From Oncomelania hupensis (taxonomy: Eukaryota; Mollusca; Gastropoda; Littorinimorpha; Pomatiopsidae): 64,000 nt of DNA. The DNA is taken from contig CM072523.1 in assembly GCA_036898135.1 (NCBI GenBank), positions 38,266,451 to 38,330,450 on the forward strand. The letters are read 5' to 3'. Each line of letters begins with the position of its first letter. Position 1 is the stretch's first letter. Both the position numbers and the translations under genes were made by a program. The notes under the pieces are model-generated. The model was not told the origin of the DNA. It did not search any database and saw only the letters and a program-made list of their open reading frames with translations. Positions 47,338 through 58,022 of this stretch are shown piece by piece.

Positions 47338-47972
47338 CAACACAGTGCATAGCTTCAAATGTTTAGGAGCCATTGTATCAGACTATGGGTCCCGACAGGA
47401 AGTCCTCTCCAGGATGGCACAAACAACTGCTGCCCTGGCGAGGTTGATGCCAATGTGGAAAGACAAGACCATCAGTCTACATTCCATGGTAAGGCTGTTG
47501 CGCTCCCATGTCCATCTTCCTATATGCTTGCAAAACATGGACCCTCACAGCAGATCTACAACGAAGAATACAAAGCATTGAGATGAGGTGCTACAGAAGA
47601 CTTCTGGGCATTTCCTATACCCAGCACATCACCAACGACGAAGTCCGACAGACCATCATACAAGCCATTGGACAACACGATGACCTGCTCACAGTGGTGA
47701 AAAAAACGGAAACTCCGATGGTATGGCCACGTTACCAGATCATCAGGTCTTGCAAAGACCTTCCTGCAAGGCACAGTGCAAGGAGGTAGAAGAAGAGGGA
47801 GACCGAAAAAGAGGTTTGAAGACAACATTCGAGAATGGACTGGTTTGACACTGAGCAAAACAATCAGGGTTGCTGAGGACAGGAAAAGATGGAGTACGCT
47901 GGTTAAACGATCATCTGTGGTGCCCCTACGACCTCCGAGTTACCGGATAGGATAGGATACGATAGGATAGTT
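47338..47972 (+). mobile_element. LINE copy, 5'-truncated (plus half of a head-to-head pair)
   Basis: Begins at NTVHSFKCLGAIVSD and runs to the (GGATA)n tail at 47972. A deletion after LRSH shifts the frame, and further frameshifts follow. It abuts the minus copy directly at 47337/47338. Confidence 0.88.
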
Positions 47973-48004
47973 TGCTGTGGTATTTTTCACTTCACATACA
48001 ATTA

Positions 48005-48013
<9 letters not shown>

Positions 48014-48100
<87 letters not shown>
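48014..48100. repeat. (GA)n microsatellite
   Basis: About 43 GA units. Confidence 0.97.
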
Positions 48101-48822
48101 ACATGATCAAAACAATTATAACAAAAGTAAGAAAAAAAAAAAAAACATGTATTTATTTGTCAAAGTCAAAGATGTTATTACTTAAGCCCAAAAGCTATGG
48201 CAATTTGTTTGTACTAAAAGAATTGGGTTTTTTTGTTATCTAAATAATAATACATTATAAATGCTGCAGGGTGTGTGCATATGAGTGATTAAAAGTAGAA
48301 AGTGATATCGCGCAGTCTTTGTCCAATAAGACGAACACTTGGTTGGGATGATTTGATTTTATTCAGAGTTTGCATGAGATTTACATCATCAATCAAGCAA
48401 TTGATCATGCAAGCAACCCTCTATAAATAAACAATAAAGACCAAGGCTAAACAGAATTTTTAAAATTGAATTAAAAAAAAATTATGAACAACATGAAGAT
48501 GATACTTGAATTAATGACAAATGCAAAACTTTACAGTTATAAATCAAATAAGCCAAACATATAATGTAATGAATATCATCCATTGTAAAAGCTTGAGAAC
48601 AATTACAAAATAAGCTCAGAACTTTAAGCAAAAATTATTAAGTAATTATGAAAATCCAAAATGGCTTCCAAAATCATAAGATCAAGGGAACATTCAACAT
48701 TTTTTCAAAATGAGTCAATAGCATAAAAATATATTTAAAGTATTAAAAGAATTAAATTTTTTTTAATAACTTTTATGATAATGAAAATAAATTATATTTA
48801 TCTCACTTCACTCACACGGATT
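48101..48822. other. A/T-rich intergenic or intronic, nothing seen
   Basis: No frame, repeat end or structured RNA that I can support. Confidence 0.5.
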
Positions 48823-50940
48823 ACATTATATTACATGATTATTGCTTTAGGTCCAGCGGACTCTTCCGAGCCAAATCAGGACAAGTGTAGCCGAACCAGA
48901 TCCACAAAATCAAGACCACAACTTCGCTGAAAGAGAACTCGCCCCTGATCCGCATAAAAGATCTGCCAAAACAACCCTAGTGGTAAGACTGAAGGCACTC
49001 CACCAGCCGGTCACTTTACAATAAAGACATCCCACGCAGGGGGCGCTGAGGCTATACTCTAATTTATCGAACCCCCGTTTACAAAAACAAAATAGAATAT
49101 AAACATCATTATAAAATACCAACAAAACACATACATATAAAATGCCTACATTGCCAAATAATAACATCATAGGAAGCCCCAGTGACCACCTGGCAGAAAG
49201 CGTCCAATAGTGCAAGCGCTGGGGAGGGGGAGGTCGGCGGGGGTGGACGGCATGCCCGCGGGGCTGCTGCAGGCGGGGGGAGAGGCGATGGTTGATGCTC
49301 TCGCCGTTGTCTGTGGCGGGATCTGGCGGGGTGGGGGGTGGCCTGTGCCGTGGACCCGGTCGCTTGTCGTCACTCTTCCCGGGGAGAGTGGCCTTCGGGA
49401 GTGTGAGGGTTGCCGGACCGTCGGCTATCCCGGCGGGGTCCTCCTGGAGGTAGTGCTCAGCGGGTTGAGGCCCCGGGCTGGGCAGGTCGTGGCTGAAGGG
49501 CAGGCGGGATTCGGGGCGGGGCGGGATGCCGCTGGGCAGATTTTCGGCCTCAGATTGGTCTGTGGGAGATGCCTGCGTCACCAGCGGCTTCTGTGTCGTG
49601 TGTTCGTGGACTTCGGGGAGGGGGGGGGGGGGGGGCGTTTGGCCGAGTCTGGCGTGCGGCTCTGTGGGCAACGGTGGGGGTGTACGGCGTCAGCCCTACA
49701 GTTGTTGAAGTCATCGGGGACCTGTGTGGCGGGGCTGCCGGTGCGGTCCTCCGCGGCGGCGCCGTCGGGGGCTGGTTCGGAGCAGCGGTCGGTGTGCGTC
49801 GGGGAGGCCTGCTCTCTCCGGCACTCTTCGGCATCTTCCTGGAGCGCATCGTGTCGGATGCTCTTGCGGACCATGGGGGCGCGGTCGGCGTGGGGGGTGG
49901 GGCGGTCTCCGGTTTTCGTTTTGCAGATGGCGTCGATGGTTGGAGAGGAGCGGGAGCTTGGGCGGCTGGTGCAGAGGCTTGACACCACCTCCGGAGCCTG
50001 TGGGGTGGAGGTGGGTGCAGAGAGGACCAGGGTGGTGGCCGGCGGCACCGGTGGCGTCGGTGCGGACATCGGGGTCCGGGGCCGGTCCCTCGGCGCGGTG
50101 CGTGGCTTCGGATGTTTGGGAGCCGTTGTGTCGGACGGTGGGTCCCGGCGGGGGGTCCTCTCCGGGGTCGCGCGGGCGGCTGCTGCCCTGACGGGGTTGG
50201 GGCCCATTTGGAGAGACGGGGCCGTCGGTCTGCATTCCGAGGTGGGACTGCTGCGCTCCCTTGTCGTCTCCGTCTTCCTATGTGCTTGCGAGGCATGGAC
50301 CCTCGCGGCGGATCTCCAGCGAGGAGTGCAAGGCATGGAGATGGGGTGCTGCAGAGGACTTCTGGGCATTTCCTGTACCCAACACGTCGCCAGCGACGTG
50401 GTCCGACAGGCCATCGCGCAGGCCGTTGGACAACACGATGGCTCGCTAGCAGTGGTGGGGAAACGGAGGCTCCGATGGTGTGGCCACGTCGCCGGATCAT
50501 CAGGCCTTGCAAAGACTATTCTGCAAGGTACGGTGCAGGGAGGTGGAGGAGGAGGGAGACCGAAGGGGAGGTGGGGGGACAACATTCGAGAATGGACTGG
50601 TTTGACACTGAGCGAAGCCATCAGGGCTGCTGAGGACAGAGAAAGATGGAGTATGCTGGTTAAACGATCATCTGTGGTGCCCCTACGACCTTCGGGTTAC
50701 GGGACAGGATAGGATAGGATAGGATCCAACAGACCACACACAAATGAGGAGTTTTGTCCCGGAAGAGTTTCACGAAAAAAGGTAGGTGACTGGTCAAGCA
50801 AAGAAGAAGATAGTATAGTAGATTGATAGAGAACAGAGTAGAAATGAGAAAGAACAAAGGAGAAAGACAGCGACAGTGGGGATTTAAAGCACTAAATTTC
50901 CAGAAAGTGGGGATACTATTTATACTGACCCCCCCCCCTT
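48823..50940 (-). mobile_element. Family A retroposon split by a LINE insertion
   Basis: The 3' part is 48823-49206 and the 5' part 50725-50940. The uninterrupted family has AATATTCCCAAGCTGATCC at the split. Here AATA joins the LINE and ATCCAAC resumes after it, so about 11 target bases were lost and no duplication was made. Confidence 0.85.
49207..50724 (+). mobile_element. LINE copy with massive sense-strand A-to-G substitution
   Basis: A 5'-truncated copy of the 16232-18396 LINE family, co-linear with it from AGTGCAA (16883) to the GGATA tail. In the ungapped comparison 16883-17054 versus 49209-49380 I count by eye 34 A-to-G, 3 C-to-T, 1 T-to-G, 1 A-to-C and no T-to-C or G-to-A. About two thirds of the adenines are changed. 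The effect on protein is N to G/S, K to G/R, I to V, T to A, and FADD to FADG. From about 50580 to the tail the copy is essentially unedited. Frames of 500 aa (sense) and 320-350 aa (antisense) arise because A-loss removes stop codons. They are not genes. Confidence 0.93.
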
Positions 50941-53316
50941 TCCTCCCCTTCCCCCCATCACTCCAACTGGGGTGTTCCGAAAACAATAACACTTGCACAT
51001 TAAATGTCTCCATAATACCTTTAGAAAACATACACATACAAATGTTTTGTAAGACATTACATGTACATCAGAAGGCAAGAAACCGTGGTCCCTCATCAGG
51101 GAAGCATGAAACTTGTCTCACATCTATGATCTGTCACTGTCACATCAGTACACACATAAATGAACACACGTTGCTTCACTTTAAAACAACAACAACAACA
51201 ACAAACAACTTCAGATAAGCAATGATTCATTTGAACAGTTTTTCTTCAAAATGTTTATAAACGTCTCCAAAATAGCAATTCTCAAACATGGAAAACTGCA
51301 TATATATAGGCAATGATTGGAAGCCAACACATCTGAAGCATATATCAAAACTCCACAGACGATGATGTTGGTAGTAAGTGGTTGTCTAGTATAGCAAAAC
51401 TGCAATGCATACTACATACCATTGTACATAATGACAGGTGGAGAACCGCCAACCATACTTCATGTACATTAGACAATTTGTGCCTTATGTCATTAAGCAA
51501 GAAAATGTAGCACACACAGGAAAGCGTGAACACATGCCTGCCATCAGTAAACACATATTCATACAAACGTATTCTTGGCAATAACTAATCTACAAATATC
51601 TTCACCTGTACAGCAATTTCTGTCTGTAAGGCAATTTCTGCCTAAACCCTAGTAAGGCAATTGCCAAATTATTTGGCCTTTCCTGTCTGTTGTTAGGCAA
51701 TTCCCCACTGAGGTTAGGCAGGCAGGCAGGCAAGTAGATTAACGTCCCCAGACACATAAGCATATAGGGGACTTCAGGGTGGAGAACAACTGAATCAAGA
51801 AATCTCTGAAATCCGGCCAGGGCCCAGGGGCCAAGCCCCGGTATTCGCCCCCTGGAAGAAATTGAATTTAGGCAATTTTGAAAGTAATTTAGGGCCTCTC
51901 CTGAATTCAAAACGCACAAAGTAAACATCAATAGAAACAAAAACCAAAAAAAAAAAAAAGAATGTTTTATGCACATGTCTTTCAAAAAAGTTAAGAATCT
52001 TGATTTGTAGGCCTAACAAAGTTTGAGGTCCACCACTGTTACACACAAACTCCACATTTCCAATTTTACTGGGCACACGTTTGTCTATTTTTTAGCTGTA
52101 AACAGGCAAGAATTTTTATAATTTTAGAGATATTTAGGGGTACGTTAGTAAAAACACCACGTCTTAGGCATTAGTGACTAGTGTATAGATTTATATGAAA
52201 TAAAATGCAAAATGAACAGAAATAAATTCTCTTTTGATTATCTACCTTTTTATACTTCTCTTGTCATGTCTTGTTTTTTATTACTCCATATGTATACAAA
52301 AAAAAGCTTTAAAAAGTCCAAACAAGCCCCCTCCTCTTCTTCAGTGCACTTTCATGCCAGTCTGAAAGATCATATGCATGCACACTACTGACACTAATTG
52401 TCTAACTCTAATGTCAGTACCGATCTCTTCCTCCGACTCCAAGTCCATTTCTCTCAATTTAATGTCTAATAAATGGAAGCCTGTAAACTCCCCTTCATCA
52501 GTCGAAGAATCCAAACCATCCATTTTAGACACACACACAAGAAAATTTGGAAAAAAAATCGAAAAAACGAACGCATTTCACAACAGGAAAACCGGAAGTC
52601 AATTGCCGGAAGTCTCGCAATCTTTCAAACAACGCGAGAATATAACCACATGGTTGATACGGACGCTTTTGGACGTTTTGCCTGTTTAGAACTTCGGCCG
52701 CTTTTGGCCGCTATGCCCAATAAAGGGTAGCCCCTCAGCTTCTCACACTCGGAACACAATATTTTTTTCTCGGAAATGCAAATGCCTTCCGCGGAAATCC
52801 GCGGATTCGCGGAAAGTTCTCCACCCTGGGACTTGGATGAACGAGGGCCGATGTAATAAGAAGTCGTTTTGCAGAATGGAGTCAAATGAAGAAGGAGCGC
52901 AAAAGCTGCTACAACAACCAGCAGGAAGATGCGTTGAATCGGAAGGAAGACGGCGTCAATAATGTAGAGTGAAGATGTGACAAGGGTGGCAAAAGGGACG
53001 CCAAGACAAGGCCGCCAAAGGTATAGCAGAGGGAGGGAGGAGGGCCAAAGGGCGACTAGGAGGGCAGAGTGAGCGGATTATTTAATGTCTAAGGAGAGAT
53101 AAAATAATTTTTATATGAAGACAGACCAGGTCTGCCGGGTTATTGCACGGAACAGTATAGGGCCTATATTATATAAAAACAATCAAATTATAGAAGTTTA
53201 ATCTAAAATTAATGATAAAACACGTCCGAGTAAGATTAAAAGCGGGTTAAAAAGAAAACTGCACCAGATCAAGCTTGAACCAGAGCGGCAGCCAGCGGGC
53301 ACGCGGGAAGGCCAGT
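50941..53316. other. No confident gene; low-copy repeats
   Basis: 51600-51730 has several AGGCAATT/GCCTAA strings and GGCAGGCAGG. The phrase ATTAACGTCCCCAGACACAT (51738-51757) recurs at 63280 and, inverted, at about 18540, so it is part of a dispersed repeat. 51850-52330 is A/T-rich with nothing identified. Confidence 0.4.
52341..52523 (-). CDS. Unassigned acidic ORF behind a promoter-like region
   Basis: The ATG at 52523 opens MDGLDSSTDEGEFTGFHLLD followed by KLREMDLESEEEIGTD; the frame stops at 52341. Upstream on the minus strand are GACTTCCGG (ETS-like), repeated CTTCCGG and a TCTCGCG string, typical of housekeeping or transposon promoters. Acidic N-termini with E-F-x-G-F motifs occur in several domesticated or active transposases, so it may be the first exon of one. 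No downstream exon was found. Confidence 0.25.
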   Translation of the reverse strand: MDGLDSSTDEGEFTGFHLLDIKLREMDLESEEEIGTDIRVRQLVSVVCMHMIFQTGMKVH

Positions 53317-54150
53317 TTAGGTAGGATCCGGTCCCACCACTGGGTCAGGATTGTCTCGGATTACCACGCCCATAGACTTGAGAGCAGCCTCCGTCAAAAG
53401 GGACTTTACATTACATTACATGATTATTGCTTTAGGTCCAGCGGACTCTTCCGAGCCAAATCAGGACCGGACAACCCCTGATCCGCATAAAAAATCTGCT
53501 GAAACAACCCTAGTGGTAAAACTGAACGCTCTCCACAAGCCAGTCACTTTACAATAAAGACATCCCACGCAGGGGACGCTGAGGCTGTACTCTAATTTAT
53601 CGAACACCCGTTTACAAAAACAAAATAGAATACAAACATCATTATAAATTATCAACAAAACACATACATATAAAATGCATACATTGCTAAATAATAACAT
53701 CTACCACCTGGCAGAAAGCGTCCAATATTCCCAAGCTGATCCAACAGACCTCATACACAAATAAGGCGTGTTGTCCCGGAAAGTTTTTCAAAAAAAAAGT
53801 AGATGACTGGTCTAGCGAAGAAGAAGATAGTATAGAAGATTGATAGAACAGAGCAGGAATGAGAAAGACTAGAGCAAATGAGAAAGACAACGACAGTGGG
53901 AATTTAAAGCACTAAATTTCCAGAAAGTGAGGATACTATTTATACTGAAACCCCCGGCACCCCAACGGGGGTAAAAGGGACTTGAGTCTCAGCCGTAATG
54001 TATAGACTACATCTTTAGCCGAACGCTGGTTGTAGATGGAGACAAACTCCGCTATGGGCTTATCATGCCGATTAATAAATTCGGAAACGGACAGACGGCG
54101 TCCCTTAGGAAAGGAATGCTCCGCTATTTCCACAGGGGAGCCAGAGCCGG
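53317..54150 (-). pseudogene. Unknown ORF interrupted by a family A insertion
   Basis: With the insert (53407-53972) and one copy of its target duplication ignored, the minus-strand frame around FINRHDKPIAEFVSIYNQRS and VVYTLRLRLKSLL continues as TEAALKSMGVVIRDNPDPVV and ends at a TAA (53317-53319). That the frame resumes exactly across the insertion suggests it was once coding. The product is not recognised. 54160-54540 holds G-rich tracts and a B-box-like GGGTTCGAATCCC. Confidence 0.35.
53407..53972 (-). mobile_element. Family A retroposon, full length, 11-bp TSD
   Basis: AAAAGGGACTT flanks it at 53396-53406 and 53973-53983. (TTACA)n tail at the left edge. Confidence 0.87.
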
Positions 54151-54595
54151 GGTGGGGGGAGGGGGGGGGTCTACGACATTCCGTCCCGCGTACTATTTGG
54201 GTTCGAGGCAGGGGCCTTGGAGTCGGACTGTGAACTGGCTGTGTGACCGGGAGAAGACGGATTTCCCACAGCCAAGCTATGAACCGTAACGACAAGCCCA
54301 GCCACGGTGTGAACAAGTCTCTCCGCCAAGCCTTCGAGCCTGAGTAAGGCAGCCCAGGATCTCTACTGCCATCGGGAGGCGCAGAACCTGTCACTTAAGG
54401 GTTCGAATCCCTAGCGGTCTCTTTGACTGTGGGGTGCGGCAATGCACCCGAACCATCAACTGTCGAAGGAGGAGGGGGCGGGGAGGGGGGGGGGGGGGGG
54501 GGCGATAAACGACCTCACAGGAGAAACGGGAGCACTAGGGCTTAAAATGAAGAACTAACTAATCCGTGTGAGCCCCTTACTCCCTGCCTCCCCAG

Positions 54596-54864
54596 GTGAA
54601 AGAAACTCTGTACATTCTTCTTGAAATGATGACTGATGTAGCTATACCTGTATCGAATCCATTTTTCTTTGCATCTAAGTCTGTGAACGGTTACCTGGAT
54701 ACTCACATCAGATATTGGGCTACGGAAGCCAGAGTTGATCACATCGACGAAATGCAGAAAGTATGGAGCTACAATCACTCAACTGTTTGATTTGTCACCC
54801 AATGAGCAGAAATTGCTAGCAAATCACATGGGCCACTCTCTGAACATTGAAAAAGAGTACTATC
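54596..54864 (+). pseudogene. Tyrosine-recombinase-like catalytic domain fragment
   Basis: After a pyrimidine-rich AG (CTCCCTGCCTCCCCAG) the frame reads VKETLYILLEMMTDVAIPVS and NPFFFASKSVNGYLDTHIRY. A shift near 54735 leads to ITSTKCRKYGATITQLFDLS and NEQKLLANHMGHSLNIEKEY YRLH. The order NPxxFAS..., STKxRKxxATxxQLF, HMGH, YYRL matches the C-terminal half of tyrosine-recombinase-like (Crypton-related) proteins common in molluscs and other invertebrates (family recalled, not searched). HMGH and the nucleophile-like Tyr are present. The usual RKH is RKY. The frameshift and a 3-kb insertion immediately downstream mark it as dead. Confidence 0.55.
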
Positions 54865-55096
54865 GCCTGCATTGTTGTTTTTATTTCATTGTAATAGTAT
54901 GCCATATCGTCACGCTCATAACATAAATGCCTAACTCAGACTTAGGCAGTTGTGCAGTAGGGGTAAAAACAAAGCCCAGGGAAGACAAGCCATCTGTGCT
55001 AGAGAGTACAAGTCTCTATCTAAATCGTAACGGTCGCCACAGCTTCGTATGCCAAATTGCCTATCTCATTCCTGACATAGGCATTTTGCAGCCAAT

Positions 55097-55538
55097 ATGG
55101 CGGCGCCCAGACGCATTGAACAATTTTTGGCTGAAAAAGCAACAGAGATGTTGCAAAACATACTTCAATCAGAAGACGAAGGTAAGTAATCAATTTTAGA
55201 ACTTGTTATTCTTAGGTGTTGTAGGAAAATGGCTATAAATGCTGTTCCAAGCATCATCTTCAATGTGAAGCGATTGATATCGGCAATTTGCAAATTAAGA
55301 CAGAGCTGAGATAGGCATTTTGTCTTAAACGGCAGACTGACTGTAAAAAAACGTTAAATAAAGTTATAATACTTGGCTATTTACCATTTAGCATTGCAAA
55401 CCATTGTTCTCGTTTTATATTACATACAATATCGAGCATATTTATTTATAGACGCGTCTGTATATGCGTGTGTCCATAGATCCCCAAGACTGTGACGATG
55501 AAGCGCGGGAAGCTACCAGCCTGAGTCCTCCTTGTCAA
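55097..55538 (+). CDS. Candidate first two exons inside the 3-kb TIR element
   Basis: Exon 1 (55097-55181) reads MAAPRRIEQFLAEKATEMLQ NILQSEDE and ends GAAG|GTAAGTAA. A candidate exon 2 (55480-55538) follows CCATAG and reads DPQDCDDEAREATSLSPPCQ before CAA|GTGAGG. Phases agree. It begins about 190 bases inside the left inverted repeat, so it would be an element-borne gene. No family recognised; joining to the LRR-like exon further on needs a frame change. Confidence 0.35.
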
Positions 55539-55548
55539 GTGAGGAAGA

Positions 55549-55961
55549 CAACATTACATTACATTACATGGTTATTGCTTTAGGTCCAGCAGACTCTTCC
55601 GAGCCAAATCAGGACCAGAGAAGTGAAAGAGGACTCACCCCTGATCCGCTTAAAAGATCTGCCGAAACAACCCTAGTGGTAACACTGAAGGCAATCTACC
55701 AGCCGGTCACTTTACAATAAAGTCATCCCACGCAGGGGACGCTGAGGCTGTACTCTAATTTATCGAACCTCCATTTACAAAACAAAATAGAATACAAGCA
55801 TCATTATACAATATCAACAAAACCCATACATATAAAATGCCTACATTGCCAAATAATATCATAGGAAGCCCCAGTGACCATTTGGCAGAAAGCATCCAAT
55901 ATTCCCAAGCTGATCCAACAGACCTCACACACAAATGAGTAGTTTTGTCCTGGAAGAGTTG
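55549..55961 (-). mobile_element. Family A retroposon, 5'-truncated
   Basis: The tail ACATTACATTACATTACATG at the left and the body are as in other copies. It is cut off after CTGGAAGAGTTG on the right. AGACAA-like strings on both sides suggest a short target duplication. Confidence 0.75.
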
Positions 55962-56252
55962 TCCAAGAGACAAGTGCATGGGCAGGAAGTAGGAATAAAA
56001 GTGTTTAGGGCCAGTGGGAATTCGAGCTTTTCCCTCTCAGACTTGAGCTGCTTAGCTCAACTACCGCTTACCCATTTGCAACTTCACACTTTGCCACAAC
56101 TGGAAGATCACCCCGAGGAAGTTATTGCCACTTTATGTGAAATACAAATGTTGCAGGTGCTTCACGTTGAGCGTCTAACATGGTTTAGCCCCGGTCAAGT
56201 GGAACAGATATTAGTGTCTTGTAAGAACTTGAAACGTTCCATTTCACACTAA
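55962..56252 (+). CDS. LRR-like open frame inside the TIR element
   Basis: The frame reads LSDLSCLAQLPLTHLQLHTL then PEEVIATLCEIQMLQVLHVE and VEQILVSCKNLKRSISH before TAA. The spaced Leu pattern (LxxLPLTHLQLHTL, LQVLHVERL, CKNLKR) resembles leucine-rich repeats such as those of F-box/LRR proteins. A pyrimidine-rich acceptor (CTTTTCCCTCTCAG) lies at 56040. Function unknown; could be a captured host exon. Confidence 0.35.
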   Translation, partial: SKRQVHGQEVGIKVFRASGNSSFSLSDLSCLAQLPLTHLQLHTLPQLEDHPEEVIATLCEIQMLQVLHVERLTWFSPGQVEQILVSCKNLKRSISH

Positions 56253-56337
56253 GATGGAAATGGCAGCCTTGAATAGACCTCTACAAAGCACACAGACGTC
56301 CTGTCCGGAAAAGACTTTCTATGCCTGGGTGCAGGTA

Positions 56338-57480
56338 GAAGGGGAGGGGAGAGGGAGTGGTCTATGATGCATTGAGTCAAGTACAAAGTAATACTTCACT
56401 GCTGCAAGTGAATTACCTTTTGTATGGATCACATACAAATAATTGTTTGTTTTGCAAGCACACAGAAGTTAATTAAGCAAGTGTAATAATTACCTTTAAG
56501 AGGAGAGCGAGTGTTCCATGATGCTTTGAGTTAAGTAAATAAATGAATATCATTTTACAACGGTAAAAGTAAGGGAAGGGGGAGTGTGATAAGATGCCAA
56601 CAGTCAAGTACACACTTTACTGCACCTTTAGTTTGGACCACATTAACAATAATTATTTGTGTTTAATTTTTTTTATTTTGCAAGAAGATGTGTTTGTGTA
56701 TTATGTCTTTTTATGAGGAGAGGATGTGTTCTATGATGCCTTTAGTCAAGTACAAAGTAATAGACAATGGCTCCCGACAGGAAGTCCTCTCCAGGATCGC
56801 TAAAACAACTGCTGCCCTGGTGAGGTTGAAGCCAATTTGGAAAGACAGGACCATCAGTTTACATTCCAAAGTAAGACTGCTGCGCTCACTTGTCATCTCC
56901 ATCTTCCTATACGCTTGCGAGACATGGACACTCACAGCAGATCTACAACGAAGAATACAAAGCATGGAGATGAGGTGCTACAGAAGATTTCTGGGCATTT
57001 CCTCCACCAGCACATCACCAACAACGAAGTCCGACAGACCATCACACAAGCCATTGGACAACACAATGACCTGCTCACAGTGGTAAAAATCGGAAACTCC
57101 GATGGCATGGCCACGTCACCAAATCATCAGGTCTTGCAAAGACTATCCTGCAAGGCACAGTGCAAGGAGGTAGAAGAAGAGGGAGACCAAAAAAGAGGTG
57201 GGAGGACAACAATCGCGAATGGACTGGTTTGACACTGAGCGAAACCATGAGGGTTGCCGAAGACAGGGAAATATGAAGTACGCTGGTTAAACGATCATCT
57301 GTGGTGCTCCTACGACCTCCGAGTTACGGGATAGGACATGAATAGGCAAGGAAAGTAATACATCACTGCTGCAAGTAGATCACAGTTTGTTAGATCACAT
57401 TAAATTAAAAAGGATTCTTTCTATTGACATTTTGTTTGCAAGCGCATAGAAGATGTGTAGGTTTATGAAAAAACTATGTG
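56338..57480. repeat. Degenerate ~170-bp tandem repeat, interrupted by a LINE
   Basis: The phrases TATGATGC...AGTCAAGTACAAAGTAATA and TTTTGCAAGCACA...AGAAG recur about four times (56360, 56510, 56590, 56740), then resume after the LINE at 57352. It sits inside the 3-kb TIR element. Confidence 0.6.
56763..57351 (+). mobile_element. LINE 3' fragment with ~9-bp TSD
   Basis: Same LINE family, from DNGSRQEVLSRIAKTTAAL to CGAGTTACGGGATAGGA. AAAGTAATA is found at 56754-56762 and 57352-57360. Frameshifts are present (SSTSTSPTTKSD), so it is non-coding. Confidence 0.88.
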
Positions 57481-57958
57481 TTGTTTCTTTAGGCTTGTCA
57501 TGTTTTACCGTTGACATTGCAAGTACATGAAGTTTTTTGTTTATCTTTATGTTATTGATTAAATGAAAAAAAATTCAATATTGCCTATCTTGTGTTTTTG
57601 TCTTTTAAAAACTTTCCTATGCCTATCTGAAGTTTCACTTCTTGCCTATCTCAGCTTTTGTTAGTGCTCATTCTGCCTAAATCAGTTTGCAGGCAAACGA
57701 ACACACATTTCTCAAAACTGTCTTCAACATACATTGGCAACTTCATTCTGTGAAGATATATGCAAAAAAAATCTTTAAAGAATTTTCAGTTTAAAAAATA
57801 ACATGTTTTTATCGTTTATCTCGAAACTATGAAAATTGAGTTAGGCAATTATCTTATGAGCGTGACGATATGTGTTGTAATGACAGGATGTACAATGGAT
57901 GAATGCGAGTGGGTGCGCAATGAGTCACAATGTGAGATTTGCGCGATATAAGTACCAT

Positions 57959-58021
<63 letters not shown>
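57959..58021. repeat. (ATT)n microsatellite after a retroposon-type tail
   Basis: About 21 ATT units. The sequence just before it, GCGCGATATAAGTACCATTC, resembles the 3' end of LINE-mobilised SINEs, so an insertion may end here. Confidence 0.9.

Positions 58022-58022
<1 letters not shown>

Larger units (their letters stand above)
54903..57872 (+). mobile_element. ~3-kb DNA element with 36-bp terminal inverted repeats
   Basis: 54903-54938 and 57837-57872 are inverted copies matching at 34 of 36 positions, starting CATATCGTCACGCTCATAA. Subterminal GCCTAACTCA/GCCTATCTCA motifs recur in both orientations near both ends (54930, 55060, 55310, 57580-57690). Nested inside are a family A copy and a LINE fragment; without them it is about 2 kb. 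No clear target duplication. Internal exon-like frames are listed separately. Superfamily unassigned. Confidence 0.75.

Noticed and set aside
46501..47972. Twin-priming inversion of a single LINE
   Set aside because: Twin priming gives non-overlapping 5' and 3' parts. Here both arms contain the same 3' region and each has its own tail, so two copies or an inverted duplication are needed.
49210..50712. 500-aa sense and 320-350-aa antisense open frames
   Set aside because: By-products of A-to-G change in the LINE copy, which removes TAA, TAG and TGA codons on one strand and their equivalents on the other. They have G/R/P-rich composition and no independent evidence.
53936..54394. 152-aa ORF taken as a whole
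   Set aside because: Only its C-terminal part (about FINRHD to KSLL) looks coding; the N-terminal part crosses G-rich low-complexity sequence and its end runs into the family A insert.
54390..54420. tRNA gene suggested by GGGTTCGAATCCC with AGCGGTC
   Set aside because: The T-arm-like sequence is good, but no matching acceptor 5' strand, D-arm or anticodon arm was found upstream; a tRNA-related fragment at best.
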